Shown: positions 48,001-58,006, counted from the first letter of the stretch. The stretch: DNA of 64,000 nt from Leptolyngbya sp. PCC 7375 (GCF_000316115.1 NZ_JH993797.1:6793961-6857960); one strand, 5' to 3'. The notes: generated from the sequence alone by a model not told the origin. A program made the numbers and translations.

Positions 48001-51000
48001 GATTCTAGAAAACAGCTAACAGCTGCTAAGGAACTGTTGGGTAATGTTAAACAGTCAATAGGGTCCGGTTCTCTTGATGATCAGTCTATCCGGGGTATCA
48101 AGATGCTTTCGGGTACCGGTGATGCAGAAGGGTATATTTCGCGAATGTTAGCGGATGTTGAAGCTGCGATCGCAAACTTACCTGCTGAAGAACGAACTAA
48201 GCCGCTGTTAGGTAATCAACTCGCTAATCTGAAATCCCAGATAGCCAAAATTGAAAAGCAACTTACAGAGGTTGTTTCTCAATTGGATCCGGCAATGCTA
48301 GAAGCTGGGTCTACGCCTTTGGCATTACCAACGGCAGAACGCACGATTGATGTAGCTCAGTCTCCTGAGAGTCAGGTCAGACAATTAAAAGCAGCTAATC
48401 CACCTCCTAATTACAAAGCACAAGTTAAACAGCTAGGGATTAGTTTTAGTGATCAGCTTAAGGGTGCGAGGTCAGCAGAAGACCCGCAACAAGCTGCGCA
48501 AATGGCTCAGGATATTGTGCAATCAGCAGATGATGCACGACAAGCCATAACAGACTTATTAACAAACTTAGGTGATGATGCAGACGAAGGACTAAAGAAC
48601 CTCGCATCTGCGGCGAGGCAACGAATCACTAAATCAGTTAAAGGAGCTTCCAAACTCACCGAAGGGCGAGACATCGGGGAGAACATTGGGACTGGTTTAG
48701 ACTCTGGTCTTCGTTCATCCATTGGGGATGTTGAAGCATCTGCGAATGATTTAGCTCAATCAGCTATTGATGCGGCTGAAGATACCCTTGATATCCAGTC
48801 ACCATCAAAAGTATTCAAGCGAATTGGTGAGTATACGGTTGAAGGCTTTCGTCAAGGGATGTTTGGGTTTGGGGATACATTCAGCGATCTATACAAGATG
48901 GCTGACTTGTACCAGACCAACCTGAGGAAAGCATTTGATAGCTCTGTTATCACCGATGAAATTAAAACTGTTCTAAGTGATCTGTCTGAGTTAGGTAATG
49001 CGCTAGGTCGAATCGCGAACTTACCGAACGAAGCGATTATTAATAAATATAAAAGCGATGTTCGCTCAAACGCTCATCTTGCTAAATCACCCGATGGAAT
49101 GGGGATGCATTCAGCGGGTAAAAACATCCCTGCTAATGCGCAACAGGTTGTTTTTGTTTCCTCAGGCTTCACCGGTACTCAAGGAAAAATTAGCAATGAA
49201 ATAGCTGGCAAACTTGGTGGTATGGCACCTGAAGGGTCTCATATGGTGCCCTTCGAATCTAAGTTTGATGTCTCTGGAACACTGGATGAAGTGGGCATTG
49301 CCAAGGTGATTAGGGATGCCATCCTAGAGCCCATGAAGGCTGTTAAACAGGGGTATAACCCTGAAGCTATGCGATTGGCTAAGCAAGCCTACGCAGTGAA
49401 ACAGCAACGACCTGATACCAACATTAAGATGGTCGGTCATTCAGCTGGCGGGTTTGTTGTTCGTGAAGCCCAAGAAATTCTCAAATCCTTAGGGGTGGTC
49501 TCAGAAGCGCTTTCCATGGGAACTCCTTTGCTAGGGGCGTTCCAGGCTATTAAGGATGATGCTGTTTCCCTGATGGGCGAGTTTGATCAGCTACGTCCAT
49601 TTTCTGGACAGAAGGAAGCGGTTGTTCCAGGAGTTGGGGGCCATTTTAGCCCTGAATATCTGGACAACTCCAATGAGATGCAGCAGGTACTGACTCAGTA
49701 CTTGGAAGAAGGTATTACCCCTGCGTTAATTAAGAAGATTCACGATCTGGGCACCGCGATTAAAGGATTGGAACCTGGTAAATCAGGTGGGTTGATGAGT
49801 TATGACCGGAAACGTGCTGGTAAGAATTCGCTAGGTGGTGATGTTGGTACAGGGTTTGCACAAGGTCTGACAGACTCCGTCCAAACGGTTGAAGTTGCAG
49901 CTGTAGAACTCGCAGAAGAAGCTATTGAAGCAGCAGAAGATGCTCTTGGCATTGCTAGCCCCTCGAAGGTCTTCATTCGTATCGGTGAACAAATTTCCAA
50001 AGGTCTAGCATTAGGCATTGATAAAGGTAAATCTGCACTTGGTCCTACGTTAGGCTCTCTTAAAGATGGAGCTGTTGAAGGGTTCAAGAATGTTGTTTTA
50101 GGACCAGAATCTGAACGTAGTCAACAACAGGGATTTCAACCGTTTGAAGTAACGGGTAGAAGACCTGAACAAGATATACCCGTTATTGGAGAAGCGTTTT
50201 CATTCATGCTCGACTCAATGGAGTCGATGAAGAACGCAGCTACCTTCATCCCTAAATTAGGTAGATCCTTAGCTGAAGTCTTTGAAGGCTTGATGCAGAA
50301 CACCGGGATGCTCATGGGCATGGCCAAGGGTGCGATCGCATTTAACTTTGTCATCAAGCCCCTCATCGGGGTATTAGCCGACTTTGAAAATCAGTCATTC
50401 ATGGTGGCTGTCGGGTTAGACAATATGGCCCGGATGATCACATTTGTGTCGGGTTCGGCTAGAGAAGGCGCACGAAATATTGACTTTGTTCGTGAGAAGG
50501 TTCTGGCTCTCGGGGGAGACATCAATGCTTCGATGACGGGTTTCGGACAGTTAGCTGCCAGCACACAAGGGACCAGATTAGAAGGTGAAAGTACTCGTCA
50601 GCTTTTTGGAGCATTATCCCAGGCTTCTGCTGTTTACCAACTTGACCCGCAAAGACAAGACCAAGCGTTTACAGCCGTCAGCCAAATGGTTGACAAGCAA
50701 GTGATCTCTCTTGAAGAACTGAGGGGCCAGCTCGCTGAGGCCATGCCAGGAAGTTTGGCCGTATTTGCTAGGTCTATGGGCGCTAGCACACAAGAAATGG
50801 GACAGATGATCGCATCTGGTCAAATTCTTGCAGAAGAAATCATGCCCAAGTTTGCCCAACAATTATCAGCTGAAACTGCTTCAGGTGTAGCAGGTAGTGC
50901 TAATAGTGCTCAATCAGCCATTAACCAATTAAATAATGAGGTGTTGTTCTTACAAGAGGCTGTAGGTAAGACCTCTATACCCATACGAGTAACAGGTATT

Positions 51001-54000
51001 AAAGCGGCTGCTACAGGTATGCGGCTACTCCGGGAGAATATGGAACTCATCGCACCCGTGATGACAGCTGTATTCATCACATTAATGAAAAATGCAGTTA
51101 TCAATGCGATTCGTTTCTTAGCTCAGTTCGCACCGTTAACAGCACTCTTTAAGACTATTACGGCTCAAGGTGCCAAGATGTTCGCTACCTTGTTGGCAGG
51201 AATGAAAACGTTCGCAGCTCAGTTCGCCAGAACGTTTATCATCATCCAGGGTGTGACTGATCTCTTAAGTATTTTCCAGAAGGCGCTTAGTGATACGAGT
51301 GGGGGGATACGCGATCTCGCTGAAATATCTACAACTGGGTGGGATGATTACGCTGATTCGCTTAAGAAAGCGACTGAAGCTCAAGAAGCCTTTAATAAAT
51401 CAGCTTTAGCTTCACCAGGCAAATCTTTTGGAGGGCGTGAAAGGCCCCAAGGAAATACAATCACGAGTTTAGAGGGTGGTGAGTCTCTGTTAGAGCAAAC
51501 TTTCTTAGGGTCTATATTACCTAAAAACTTGGTTAGAGGGTTTGAGCGAGCAACACAAATCGGTGGAGGTTTCAGGACGTTTGAAGATGTTAAAGCTGAA
51601 AATCAGACACTTGCGATTGGTGATCTACTCGGTGCCGGTGGTCGCAATACATCTGAGGCAATGCGCTTACTGGGTGGTGGGTCCTATGCAACGGCTAATG
51701 GTATGGGCTCGTTTTCCCAGGTCACAGAATTGGATGAGCAACTTCGAAACCTGCACCAGCAAAGAAGCGCCTTGGCACTTGGGGAAAGTGACCGCCGTCG
51801 CGCACTGGAAGAAGAGATCAACAATCTTATTAAGCAACGCCAATCCCTTTATGCGCCTATCGGCAAGATTCAACGCAACCTTACCCAAGACGTTGAGAAC
51901 TATAAGGACGCCCTACAAGTTGTCGAGGAAGAACTAGCCAGAGCGGGTTTAAGTGAGAGTCGTAAATCTCAACTTCAAGGTCAAGAAGCGTTACTTGAAG
52001 CTGAACTGGGTATGGCTCAGAAACAGCTCGATAAGATTAATGCGACTATTGGTCAATCAGTTAACAAAATTACGATGTTAGGCCGAGAGTTGAGAGGGAT
52101 TTCAGCTAGTTTAGCCAGTTCTAGATTTTTCGATCAACTTCAAGCTGGTCAACAAAATCTAGCGTTAACTAGATCTCGGTTAGGGGGTGCTACATCTGGT
52201 CAGACGACATATATGGGTAGTCTACTCCGTAGAGATCAGTTAAATACCCAGATATCAACTAATGAAACTGCTATTAAAGGGTTTGAGAATACATTAGGTG
52301 ATTCTGAGTATACCCAAGCGTTAGAAAATGCTGGGTTAGCAGCTGAAGCTACATCAGCTGAAATACAAGCAGCCATTGAGAATTTATCGGAAGGTAGTTT
52401 ACGAACCACACTTGAAACGGTTGCTGAGTTTAAGGGGCAGTTAGAAACCCTTCAATTAGATACGGTAAACCTTGAAGATCAGATGCTTCAAACTCAAATT
52501 GAAGCTAATCAACAAATACGTGATGCTAACAGAGAGATTACGGATTACTATCGAGAAGTTTCTAATCAAGCGAATGAACTAGCTCTACAAACTCGTGAAG
52601 TCGCGTCACAAGCTGATTTCGCAGGGATTAAGAATAAACTGAAGTCTGCCATGACCGGGATGTCGGGTAGCTTTTTTGATGACTGGATCGGCGGATTTAT
52701 GAATTTCCTCGATTCGCTTCAGGAAATTATTCAAATCCAGATTGACGCGAATCGTCAACGGGAGCAAACGTTACAGCAACAGATGCAAGCCCAGATGCAG
52801 GCTCAGCAAATGCAACGGGGGCTACCAGGTCAAGTGCCTGGGGTAGTTGGGGGATCAACGGGCGGTGTGGTCGGTGTTGTCGGTAACACTGGCATTGGTA
52901 CAGGTGCCCATTTAGATATCCGGTACAACCGGGGATACGCTAATCAAGCTGGATTACTCACAGATGATGGTCATCGAGCACGGGTATCTGATGATGTATT
53001 GTCACGCTTCCAGGTCCAGGGTAAAGGTTTAGACCAACACAGTGATCGAATTACCTCCGAGCATGGATATAGAACGCATCCAGTCAGAGGTGGGACTAGT
53101 CATCACGACGGGGTTGATTTTGGGTTTGCCGATGGAACAGAAATCACCACAAATGTCCCTGTGGTTGACACTGAGATTTGGTATGACGACCACGGGGGTG
53201 GTTGGGTGACTACCGTCACGTTCGCGGATGGGGTGAAAGTTGAGTTGCTCCACCAGAATCCATCTATTCAGCAGAAGATAAGCCAGGGTGCTCAACGAGC
53301 GGTTCCCCAGATGCCCTCAGCCAATTTAAGCGCTAGAGGGCAAGAAAATCAGCAACTACTTCAAGATCCCAAGATGCGCGCTTTCCTTGCGGCCATCCGA
53401 TACGGCGAGGGGACTAGCGGCCCTCAGGGCTACAACACCCAATTCGGAGGGGGCACATTTTCTGATTTATCCCAACACCCGGATCAAGTCATCACAGCCA
53501 ATGGCTACAGTTCGAGTGCTGCTGGGGCATATCAGTTTTTAACATCCACCTGGGACCAGGTTGCTGGTGAACTTGGACTATCTGATTTTGGTAAAGGTAA
53601 TCAGGATTTAGCAGCCGTTGAGCTAATTCGTGATCGAGGTGCATTAGATGCTGTTCTGTCGGGGGATTTTAATAATGCCCTTAATCTAGTTGCTCCCGAA
53701 TGGGCTTCAATGCCGACCCTCGCAGGTGAGAGCTACTACGGCCAACCTGTGAAATCGCATGAAGAATTACGCCAGGTTTATAATCAATCCTTGCAAGGGA
53801 GCGGACCTCAATTCTCGTCGCTCGCATCCCCTGGTGGAGTGAATACCGGGCAATTCAATCAGGCTCAGGGATTGCAGAATCAGAATTTCTCTGTAGAAAC
53901 AGGGTTGATTGATCAACGAACTGAACTGGCTGTACGTCAACAAGAAATAGAATCCTCGCTAATTGCTCAAGGAGTAGTAAATCAGACGAACCAACAAATA

Positions 54001-55923
54001 CGTGATTTACAGGACCAAACACTTGGGCTAAATCAGCGTCAGCAAGATCGAACACTTGCAACACTTCCCCAAAGTGATAGTCGATCTCGAATTGAAGAAG
54101 GAGTTACGGGACTTCGTGATTTCGCTAGTGAAAATACAGGTTACTCACGGCAATTACAGGATGTAAATGCCCAGTTAGAACGCACAGGCGAATTATTAGA
54201 AATTGTTCAGCTTGCGAGGGAAACTACCGCTCAACAGGTAGTAGCCGGAGATTTAGATGCATCAGCGCTTGAGAACCTGGATGCTCAAGCAGCTGCACTA
54301 GAAAATTTAATTGCAGATACAGAGGCCTATCGCGATACTATTTCTGCTTTAAGTGGCGATTCTGTAGATTTTGCATTCACGCAAGAACTCGCCCGATTAC
54401 AAAATCAGATTCAAGATCTCAATGCCCAGGGTGGAAGTTTAGATCCTATTGAAGCGGCTACATTAGAAGCATCACGAGTTGTTCAGGGCTTAGACGAGAA
54501 TTTTCAAGGCTTAATTGATGTTTATCGAGCGAGTGCTGAAGAAGCAGGATTTACAGCCGAACAAGTTGATATTCTGGTTGAGAATTTTAAGAAGACTAGA
54601 GATATAGATTTGTCTAACGCTCGACGAGAATTACGGCTATTACGCACGGAAGCGGAGTTAGCCCAAGAATCATCATTAATCCAAATTCGTACGGAAGGTC
54701 TAGAGGAATTAACAAGGGTTTTGAATCGTAGTGGTCAACCGCTTCAGGCACAGGAATTAAATTACCAGCATACGCTTAGGCAAATTGACGCAGATGAAGG
54801 TGCTCGATCACTTGAGATTGAGCAAGACCCTAGATTAGGTGAGACTGCAAGAGCACAGGCTCTAGAAGAAGTGCAAGTTACAGCAAATCGTAGACGAGAA
54901 AACGCGGAATTTGATTTTACTACGCAACAACAAGATTATGAATTAGGTGGGCGTAGAACCGTGCTTGAAGGGCAACAAGCTGTGTTGAGCGCTCGGCAAC
55001 AACAAGCGGATATGCTTGGTTTTGGCGGAATTGCGCCGTTAAGACAGGAATCTATGAATTTGCAGCTAGATATGCAAGCTGGTGCATACGAAGAAAGGAT
55101 TGCTGAGCTTTACGCAATGATGGACGCTGGCAGGCTTACTCAAGAACAGTTTACAGCCCTTGCAGACTCAGCAGCTGAACTTAATGAGATCTCAATGGAG
55201 AATATTCGCACGGAATTCTCTGATTTACCTGAGATTGTTGGTGCGATCAAAGCGCCAATGCAAGAAGCCCTTGGATCTTGGATTCAAGGCACTAAGAGCT
55301 TTGATGAAGCTTTCTCAGATATGCTCAGCAACATCCTAAGTAACCTCATTTCGATGATGGCGAACAAGGCGATCGAAGGTTTGTTAGGCTCTCTACTTGG
55401 AGGAATGGGTGGATCTGGTGGTGGCGAAACAGGGGGTATTGCGGGTACTGGTGGAGGTGGCGGAATACTCGGAGTTGTAGGTAGCGTGTTTGGGGGGCTA
55501 TTTAAGGATGGCGGTCGAATTGGCTTCGTTGATGGTGGACCATTGCGTGGTAACGATCCTATTGGAGATGCTATGCGGAAAGAAGGGCCTAATTCACGTT
55601 TAATTGTTGCGTCCGCTGGAGAGTGGGTTCTTAATCGTAAACATCAGGCTATTTTACGAGAATACGGTGTTAATGAGAAAGTTCTAGGCTTTAAAGATGG
55701 TGGTGTAGTCGGTGGTGTTTCATCAAGCCCAGCAGTAAAGATGCCAACCGCTTCGAGTAGTATTTCTGTTTCAGCGCCGATCACTGTGAACAGCGAGGGT
55801 GGAGACCTTGATCCGATTGAGATCACGAAACGGGTTAATGAGCAGATCAATGCGACGTTACCAGGCGCGATCGAAAAGATGCAACGCCCTGGCGGACAGT
55901 TACGGAGACGGCAACGACGGTAA
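45046..55923 (+). CDS. Tape measure protein with embedded enzymatic domains
   Basis: 3625 aa. The start ATIGSLIAELGLDDSKFK-type and long helical stretches are typical. A tape-measure core domain lies near 1780-1950. Two similar 'SPSKVF-RIGE' segments occur (near 1250 and 1645). Embedded domains: a hydrolase-like GTSAG (S517), a lipase-like GHSAGG (S1466), an M23/LytM-like peptidase with HLD (2622-2624) and HxxxD (H2687, D2691), and a lambda-endolysin-type transglycosylase (E2788; SSAAGAYQFLTSTWDQ). It sets tail length and probably aids wall penetration. A Gly-rich hydrophobic end follows. Confidence 0.88.
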   Translation: MSTTIGSLIAELGLDDSKFKTQFATIKKQALKDVREIETSFKKAFDFGDLSITANVDDKQLTDLNRHLSLKEKHFKQVQKEFDRSPLTPKVDLNNLDKLETRLNNLHRVASKPLNLRVNEPVMSSRDRYSSVSVVDSGGVRQSRPSSLPDNSNLVASNDRLITAIESLSSSVGESDRTNRELPVKISKSIYVSSKETLVNKVFNLPARVMESVITGSLEGVGQQLAFDFTTGAQKYVEAKTGRSASTMGRDFGRFAYGRGKQAAMVGADALGYRGGLAEVADDIRDFGQSVDKFLDPKIWLKKSKEIEDLIVAVGEDVTVYNNPQRAQERLSNFAKVETEGLRTGVNRAAGVGVRAAATPFRINKRVKLAQSMELSKMLAESIEVPDIADIADKKAIALLAGGVDLSEGGTNTFFAKNIVEKSLGPQVATVPVPNAYSNSQDFGKGGDLKRLFADFLADVTGNEELRKQGESIPLDRLLNISTEAGFNPDAIMMDATRRAYESKYGNDKRFIFAGTSAGTIAAEEATAIAERGGATNVKGFGATLPMAGLTNTASNENFRAFVGDLDPMAMAMFGEQFIDPEQLSRAQKKIVEASKMEGIPDITGLLAPSRNTEIVQGTGEAHHLGQFLANPDVKKRMSQFLDLDLSTEYEGKQGTAAFKQYADMFGQFDALSRTFRMLAGDAAAFAEEAEGMYSFVTPDLKLRKTYGDGQEKADLEYAAEEYSTGKRVKGVAREDSEAFSRIMPELIQVVKGGGEQGPNLAAVDDLIQQMNQIFGEAPKLDQALYSDIQGLTRGNANFQDIVSTEGATLTGQQPLASTDRKRKVRTPHTQYKPETLLPVQPEVDIPDMSSALAELGDTEKTGGEMAKSFIQGVGEGLTNVAETAGTAMAESAEKGAVNLINRLMRRVPGDSEAIDVTAPVIDKLSDIGPEQIAKASALGVEDAANVLGQLAKAGVSAAIALGKVSQSVGVSLKGAQPAANQFVGDSRKQLTAAKELLGNVKQSIGSGSLDDQSIRGIKMLSGTGDAEGYISRMLADVEAAIANLPAEERTKPLLGNQLANLKSQIAKIEKQLTEVVSQLDPAMLEAGSTPLALPTAERTIDVAQSPESQVRQLKAANPPPNYKAQVKQLGISFSDQLKGARSAEDPQQAAQMAQDIVQSADDARQAITDLLTNLGDDADEGLKNLASAARQRITKSVKGASKLTEGRDIGENIGTGLDSGLRSSIGDVEASANDLAQSAIDAAEDTLDIQSPSKVFKRIGEYTVEGFRQGMFGFGDTFSDLYKMADLYQTNLRKAFDSSVITDEIKTVLSDLSELGNALGRIANLPNEAIINKYKSDVRSNAHLAKSPDGMGMHSAGKNIPANAQQVVFVSSGFTGTQGKISNEIAGKLGGMAPEGSHMVPFESKFDVSGTLDEVGIAKVIRDAILEPMKAVKQGYNPEAMRLAKQAYAVKQQRPDTNIKMVGHSAGGFVVREAQEILKSLGVVSEALSMGTPLLGAFQAIKDDAVSLMGEFDQLRPFSGQKEAVVPGVGGHFSPEYLDNSNEMQQVLTQYLEEGITPALIKKIHDLGTAIKGLEPGKSGGLMSYDRKRAGKNSLGGDVGTGFAQGLTDSVQTVEVAAVELAEEAIEAAEDALGIASPSKVFIRIGEQISKGLALGIDKGKSALGPTLGSLKDGAVEGFKNVVLGPESERSQQQGFQPFEVTGRRPEQDIPVIGEAFSFMLDSMESMKNAATFIPKLGRSLAEVFEGLMQNTGMLMGMAKGAIAFNFVIKPLIGVLADFENQSFMVAVGLDNMARMITFVSGSAREGARNIDFVREKVLALGGDINASMTGFGQLAASTQGTRLEGESTRQLFGALSQASAVYQLDPQRQDQAFTAVSQMVDKQVISLEELRGQLAEAMPGSLAVFARSMGASTQEMGQMIASGQILAEEIMPKFAQQLSAETASGVAGSANSAQSAINQLNNEVLFLQEAVGKTSIPIRVTGIKAAATGMRLLRENMELIAPVMTAVFITLMKNAVINAIRFLAQFAPLTALFKTITAQGAKMFATLLAGMKTFAAQFARTFIIIQGVTDLLSIFQKALSDTSGGIRDLAEISTTGWDDYADSLKKATEAQEAFNKSALASPGKSFGGRERPQGNTITSLEGGESLLEQTFLGSILPKNLVRGFERATQIGGGFRTFEDVKAENQTLAIGDLLGAGGRNTSEAMRLLGGGSYATANGMGSFSQVTELDEQLRNLHQQRSALALGESDRRRALEEEINNLIKQRQSLYAPIGKIQRNLTQDVENYKDALQVVEEELARAGLSESRKSQLQGQEALLEAELGMAQKQLDKINATIGQSVNKITMLGRELRGISASLASSRFFDQLQAGQQNLALTRSRLGGATSGQTTYMGSLLRRDQLNTQISTNETAIKGFENTLGDSEYTQALENAGLAAEATSAEIQAAIENLSEGSLRTTLETVAEFKGQLETLQLDTVNLEDQMLQTQIEANQQIRDANREITDYYREVSNQANELALQTREVASQADFAGIKNKLKSAMTGMSGSFFDDWIGGFMNFLDSLQEIIQIQIDANRQREQTLQQQMQAQMQAQQMQRGLPGQVPGVVGGSTGGVVGVVGNTGIGTGAHLDIRYNRGYANQAGLLTDDGHRARVSDDVLSRFQVQGKGLDQHSDRITSEHGYRTHPVRGGTSHHDGVDFGFADGTEITTNVPVVDTEIWYDDHGGGWVTTVTFADGVKVELLHQNPSIQQKISQGAQRAVPQMPSANLSARGQENQQLLQDPKMRAFLAAIRYGEGTSGPQGYNTQFGGGTFSDLSQHPDQVITANGYSSSAAGAYQFLTSTWDQVAGELGLSDFGKGNQDLAAVELIRDRGALDAVLSGDFNNALNLVAPEWASMPTLAGESYYGQPVKSHEELRQVYNQSLQGSGPQFSSLASPGGVNTGQFNQAQGLQNQNFSVETGLIDQRTELAVRQQEIESSLIAQGVVNQTNQQIRDLQDQTLGLNQRQQDRTLATLPQSDSRSRIEEGVTGLRDFASENTGYSRQLQDVNAQLERTGELLEIVQLARETTAQQVVAGDLDASALENLDAQAAALENLIADTEAYRDTISALSGDSVDFAFTQELARLQNQIQDLNAQGGSLDPIEAATLEASRVVQGLDENFQGLIDVYRASAEEAGFTAEQVDILVENFKKTRDIDLSNARRELRLLRTEAELAQESSLIQIRTEGLEELTRVLNRSGQPLQAQELNYQHTLRQIDADEGARSLEIEQDPRLGETARAQALEEVQVTANRRRENAEFDFTTQQQDYELGGRRTVLEGQQAVLSARQQQADMLGFGGIAPLRQESMNLQLDMQAGAYEERIAELYAMMDAGRLTQEQFTALADSAAELNEISMENIRTEFSDLPEIVGAIKAPMQEALGSWIQGTKSFDEAFSDMLSNILSNLISMMANKAIEGLLGSLLGGMGGSGGGETGGIAGTGGGGGILGVVGSVFGGLFKDGGRIGFVDGGPLRGNDPIGDAMRKEGPNSRLIVASAGEWVLNRKHQAILREYGVNEKVLGFKDGGVVGGVSSSPAVKMPTASSSISVSAPITVNSEGGDLDPIEITKRVNEQINATLPGAIEKMQRPGGQLRRRQRR

Positions 55924-55990
55924 TCACCTTTACAATTTCTAATTGGATTAATGTATCCCTTGTGAAGGAATTAGAATCCATCTTGGTGAT
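55922..55990 (+). other. Long imperfect hairpin after the tape measure gene
   Basis: AATCACC (about 55922) pairs with GGTGATT (about 55984), with further pairing between TTCTAATT and AATTAGAA inside. There is no T tract, so termination is uncertain. Confidence 0.35.
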
Positions 55991-56007
55991 TTGAATTACC
56001 TCGATTA

Positions 56008-56050
56008 AGTATTGATATATGAAGCGAGGTACACCCCTTGTATCAATACT
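56008..56050. promoter_or_regulatory. Inverted repeat upstream of the secreted-protein gene
   Basis: AGTATTGATA (56008-56017) and TATCAATACT (56041-56050) are perfect inverted arms with a 23-base spacer, 20 bases upstream of the ATG at 56070. Likely operator or RNA hairpin. Confidence 0.5.
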
Positions 56051-56069
56051 AATCATTGAGGTTTGTAGT

Positions 56070-56513
56070 ATGAAAAGTAAACTTACTGCGTTAGTGGTTG
56101 CGATCGCAACATCGTTATCCCCATCGATAGCGTTAGCTCAAATTGAATCACCTACGATATCTGGGGAAATTTTAGTAATAGATCCCTATTATGGGTACCC
56201 TGGTGAGCCCTGTAATCAGCGCCGCAGAGGATACCAAGATATAATGCAAGGTTTTTCCATCCCTGTAAAAGATGGAAGTGGTAATATTTTGGCTGTGATA
56301 GACGTACCACCGGGGGTCAACGAAGACACAGGTACTGAAACAGACGGTGAACAGAGTTTTGTTTTTTGTGTAGTTTCAATTCCCGAAACTCAGTTACCCT
56401 ATTCCGATTTTTATGTATTTGACCTGGGTAGACGTGGTGAAATAGTAAATTCTTACCAGCAATTAGAAGAGGATAATTGGCAACTCGTATTAAGCGTTGG
56501 TGGCAATCGTTAA
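56070..56513 (+). CDS. Secreted hypothetical protein
   Basis: 147 aa from ATG 56070, after GAGG. A clear signal peptide (MKSKLTALVVAIATSL then IALA-Q) precedes a mature domain with two cysteines and an acidic Gly/Thr-rich loop. It is not part of the virion operon by function that can be seen. Periplasmic or outer-membrane action, such as superinfection exclusion, is possible but only inferred. Confidence 0.65.
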   Translation: MKSKLTALVVAIATSLSPSIALAQIESPTISGEILVIDPYYGYPGEPCNQRRRGYQDIMQGFSIPVKDGSGNILAVIDVPPGVNEDTGTETDGEQSFVFCVVSIPETQLPYSDFYVFDLGRRGEIVNSYQQLEEDNWQLVLSVGGNR

Positions 56514-56528
56514 CCGCATCCAAGTAGT

Positions 56529-56957
56529 ATGGATCTATATTTAATTAAAATAGTATCGTCACTTATGGAAACCATAACCGTTATTTTCACAGTTGCAAGA
56601 ACTCATCTTCAAATTATTGATACAGATGCCAACTTCAAATTAAGTGAAGTACAAAGAGCCTTTTGTGATATGCAGGGTAATGCTTTAGGTGATTTTTACA
56701 ATACACCTTTAACTCATGACCGCAAATATAGTTTATTCGATCCTGATGATGACACATCATTACGTACGCTTGCAGAGGCAGCTAAAAAACTAGGATGTGA
56801 AAAAGCTATGTTTTATTCAAACAAAATAGTAACTCTTAGAAGTTCTCCAATAGATAGAGGTACGCACTTAGATTTTTATAAATGTTATTTTTATTTTGAT
56901 CGAGATAATACATCACAAATACTTTCAGACTATTTCATCCCTATGAACACCCTTTAA
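56529..56957 (+). CDS. Hypothetical protein
   Basis: 142 aa, alpha/beta, no signal after residue 20 and no family recognised. Possible shorter start at Met13. It converges on the FHA gene with nine bases between. Confidence 0.5.
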   Translation: MDLYLIKIVSSLMETITVIFTVARTHLQIIDTDANFKLSEVQRAFCDMQGNALGDFYNTPLTHDRKYSLFDPDDDTSLRTLAEAAKKLGCEKAMFYSNKIVTLRSSPIDRGTHLDFYKCYFYFDRDNTSQILSDYFIPMNTL

Positions 56958-56965
56958 TTAAAAAA

Positions 56966-57685
56966 CTAATCCTTCTTCTCACTAGCTGTCCACACCAAAC
57001 CGCTCCCGGCAATAACCGCAACACCTTTCAGTAAATAATCTAGTTCTTCGATATCTACACCCAGACTAATCAAAATAGCAGAAACTACGACTATCCCGAA
57101 GATTTTGATCCAATGGATCTTTCCTTCGGTACGTTTAATTTTTCGATTTTGAGCGTTATCGATTTCGGCTTTATCAGCGAGATTCTGCTCTAGCTCATTT
57201 ACCCGATCTTCAAGAACTCGCTTATCATCCTCTAAGAGTCGTTTATTCCATTTATTGAAGCCTAATGTAGGTTCTCCATCAATATCCGTTTCATCGGGTG
57301 CCCATTCTACCCAGCAAGCCCAACCTTTAGCCCTAGGCATTAATTCAACATGTGCTCCCGGTGATAGGGGGATAGGCCTCTCTATTGGTTTATCACACCC
57401 AAAAATACGAATCCCAGCATTAGACGGTTTCCCGTTACCATCGTGAATCCTTAATTCACCATTGGCATACTGGTAAATTGTCGCTTGCACCGAACTGATG
57501 CACTTAGCAATCGGTACACTATTGCCATTAGCATCTCGGATAAACGTATTACGCCCGAGTAGCCCGATCTGAATACCCGCGTCAGGTCCCCGACCGATAA
57601 CAATAGGGAATTTACCTTTCGGATCAATCGGAATTATCCGCTCAGATCCATTCCCGATTTCTATGATACGTAGTCCAGTATCCAT
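56966..57685 (-). CDS. Membrane-anchored FHA-like domain protein
   Basis: 239 aa. Residues about 25-100 show an FHA-like order: IVIGRGPDAGIQIG, later SSVQATIYQYANGELRIHDG and an NAGIRIFG end. A charged coiled coil (about 150-185) and two hydrophobic segments (about 190-233) follow. FHA domains bind phosphothreonine. In a phage element this could tie membrane position to host phospho-signals. The canonical 'S-x-x-H' is S-x-x-A here, so phosphate binding is uncertain. Confidence 0.55.
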   Translation of the reverse strand: MDTGLRIIEIGNGSERIIPIDPKGKFPIVIGRGPDAGIQIGLLGRNTFIRDANGNSVPIAKCISSVQATIYQYANGELRIHDGNGKPSNAGIRIFGCDKPIERPIPLSPGAHVELMPRAKGWACWVEWAPDETDIDGEPTLGFNKWNKRLLEDDKRVLEDRVNELEQNLADKAEIDNAQNRKIKRTEGKIHWIKIFGIVVVSAILISLGVDIEELDYLLKGVAVIAGSGLVWTASEKKD

Positions 57686-58006
57686 TTATGCATCCGTATC
57701 GAGAATTGCATCAACGTCTTTGTGGCACCCGACTTTAATCGTTACTCCACTCGGCATTTCAATAAATACTGTGGGGTAACCGGGTTTTATACGCACGCTA
57801 AGGTCATATCCCCGGTCGGTGATTGCGAACCCTTTATTAGGCTCACCGTTTAGATGATCACAAAACAATCTTCCAACAGTTGAAACTGTATGAGCATTCA
57901 CCAAGGACAAAACCTCGGGAATGTCCTGAGGCTCGATAGTAGCGGTTTCAATTACTCTGCCAGCTAGCCTAGCTACCCCTGTTACAGTACGAAATCTAAT
58001 CATCAT
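57686..58006 (-). CDS. Hypothetical protein
   Basis: 106 aa, alpha/beta, no family recognised. The stop abuts the FHA gene's ATG, and the start overlaps the previous gene, so the three genes form one unit. Confidence 0.55.
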   Translation of the reverse strand: MMIRFRTVTGVARLAGRVIETATIEPQDIPEVLSLVNAHTVSTVGRLFCDHLNGEPNKGFAITDRGYDLSVRIKPGYPTVFIEMPSGVTIKVGCHKDVDAILDTDA

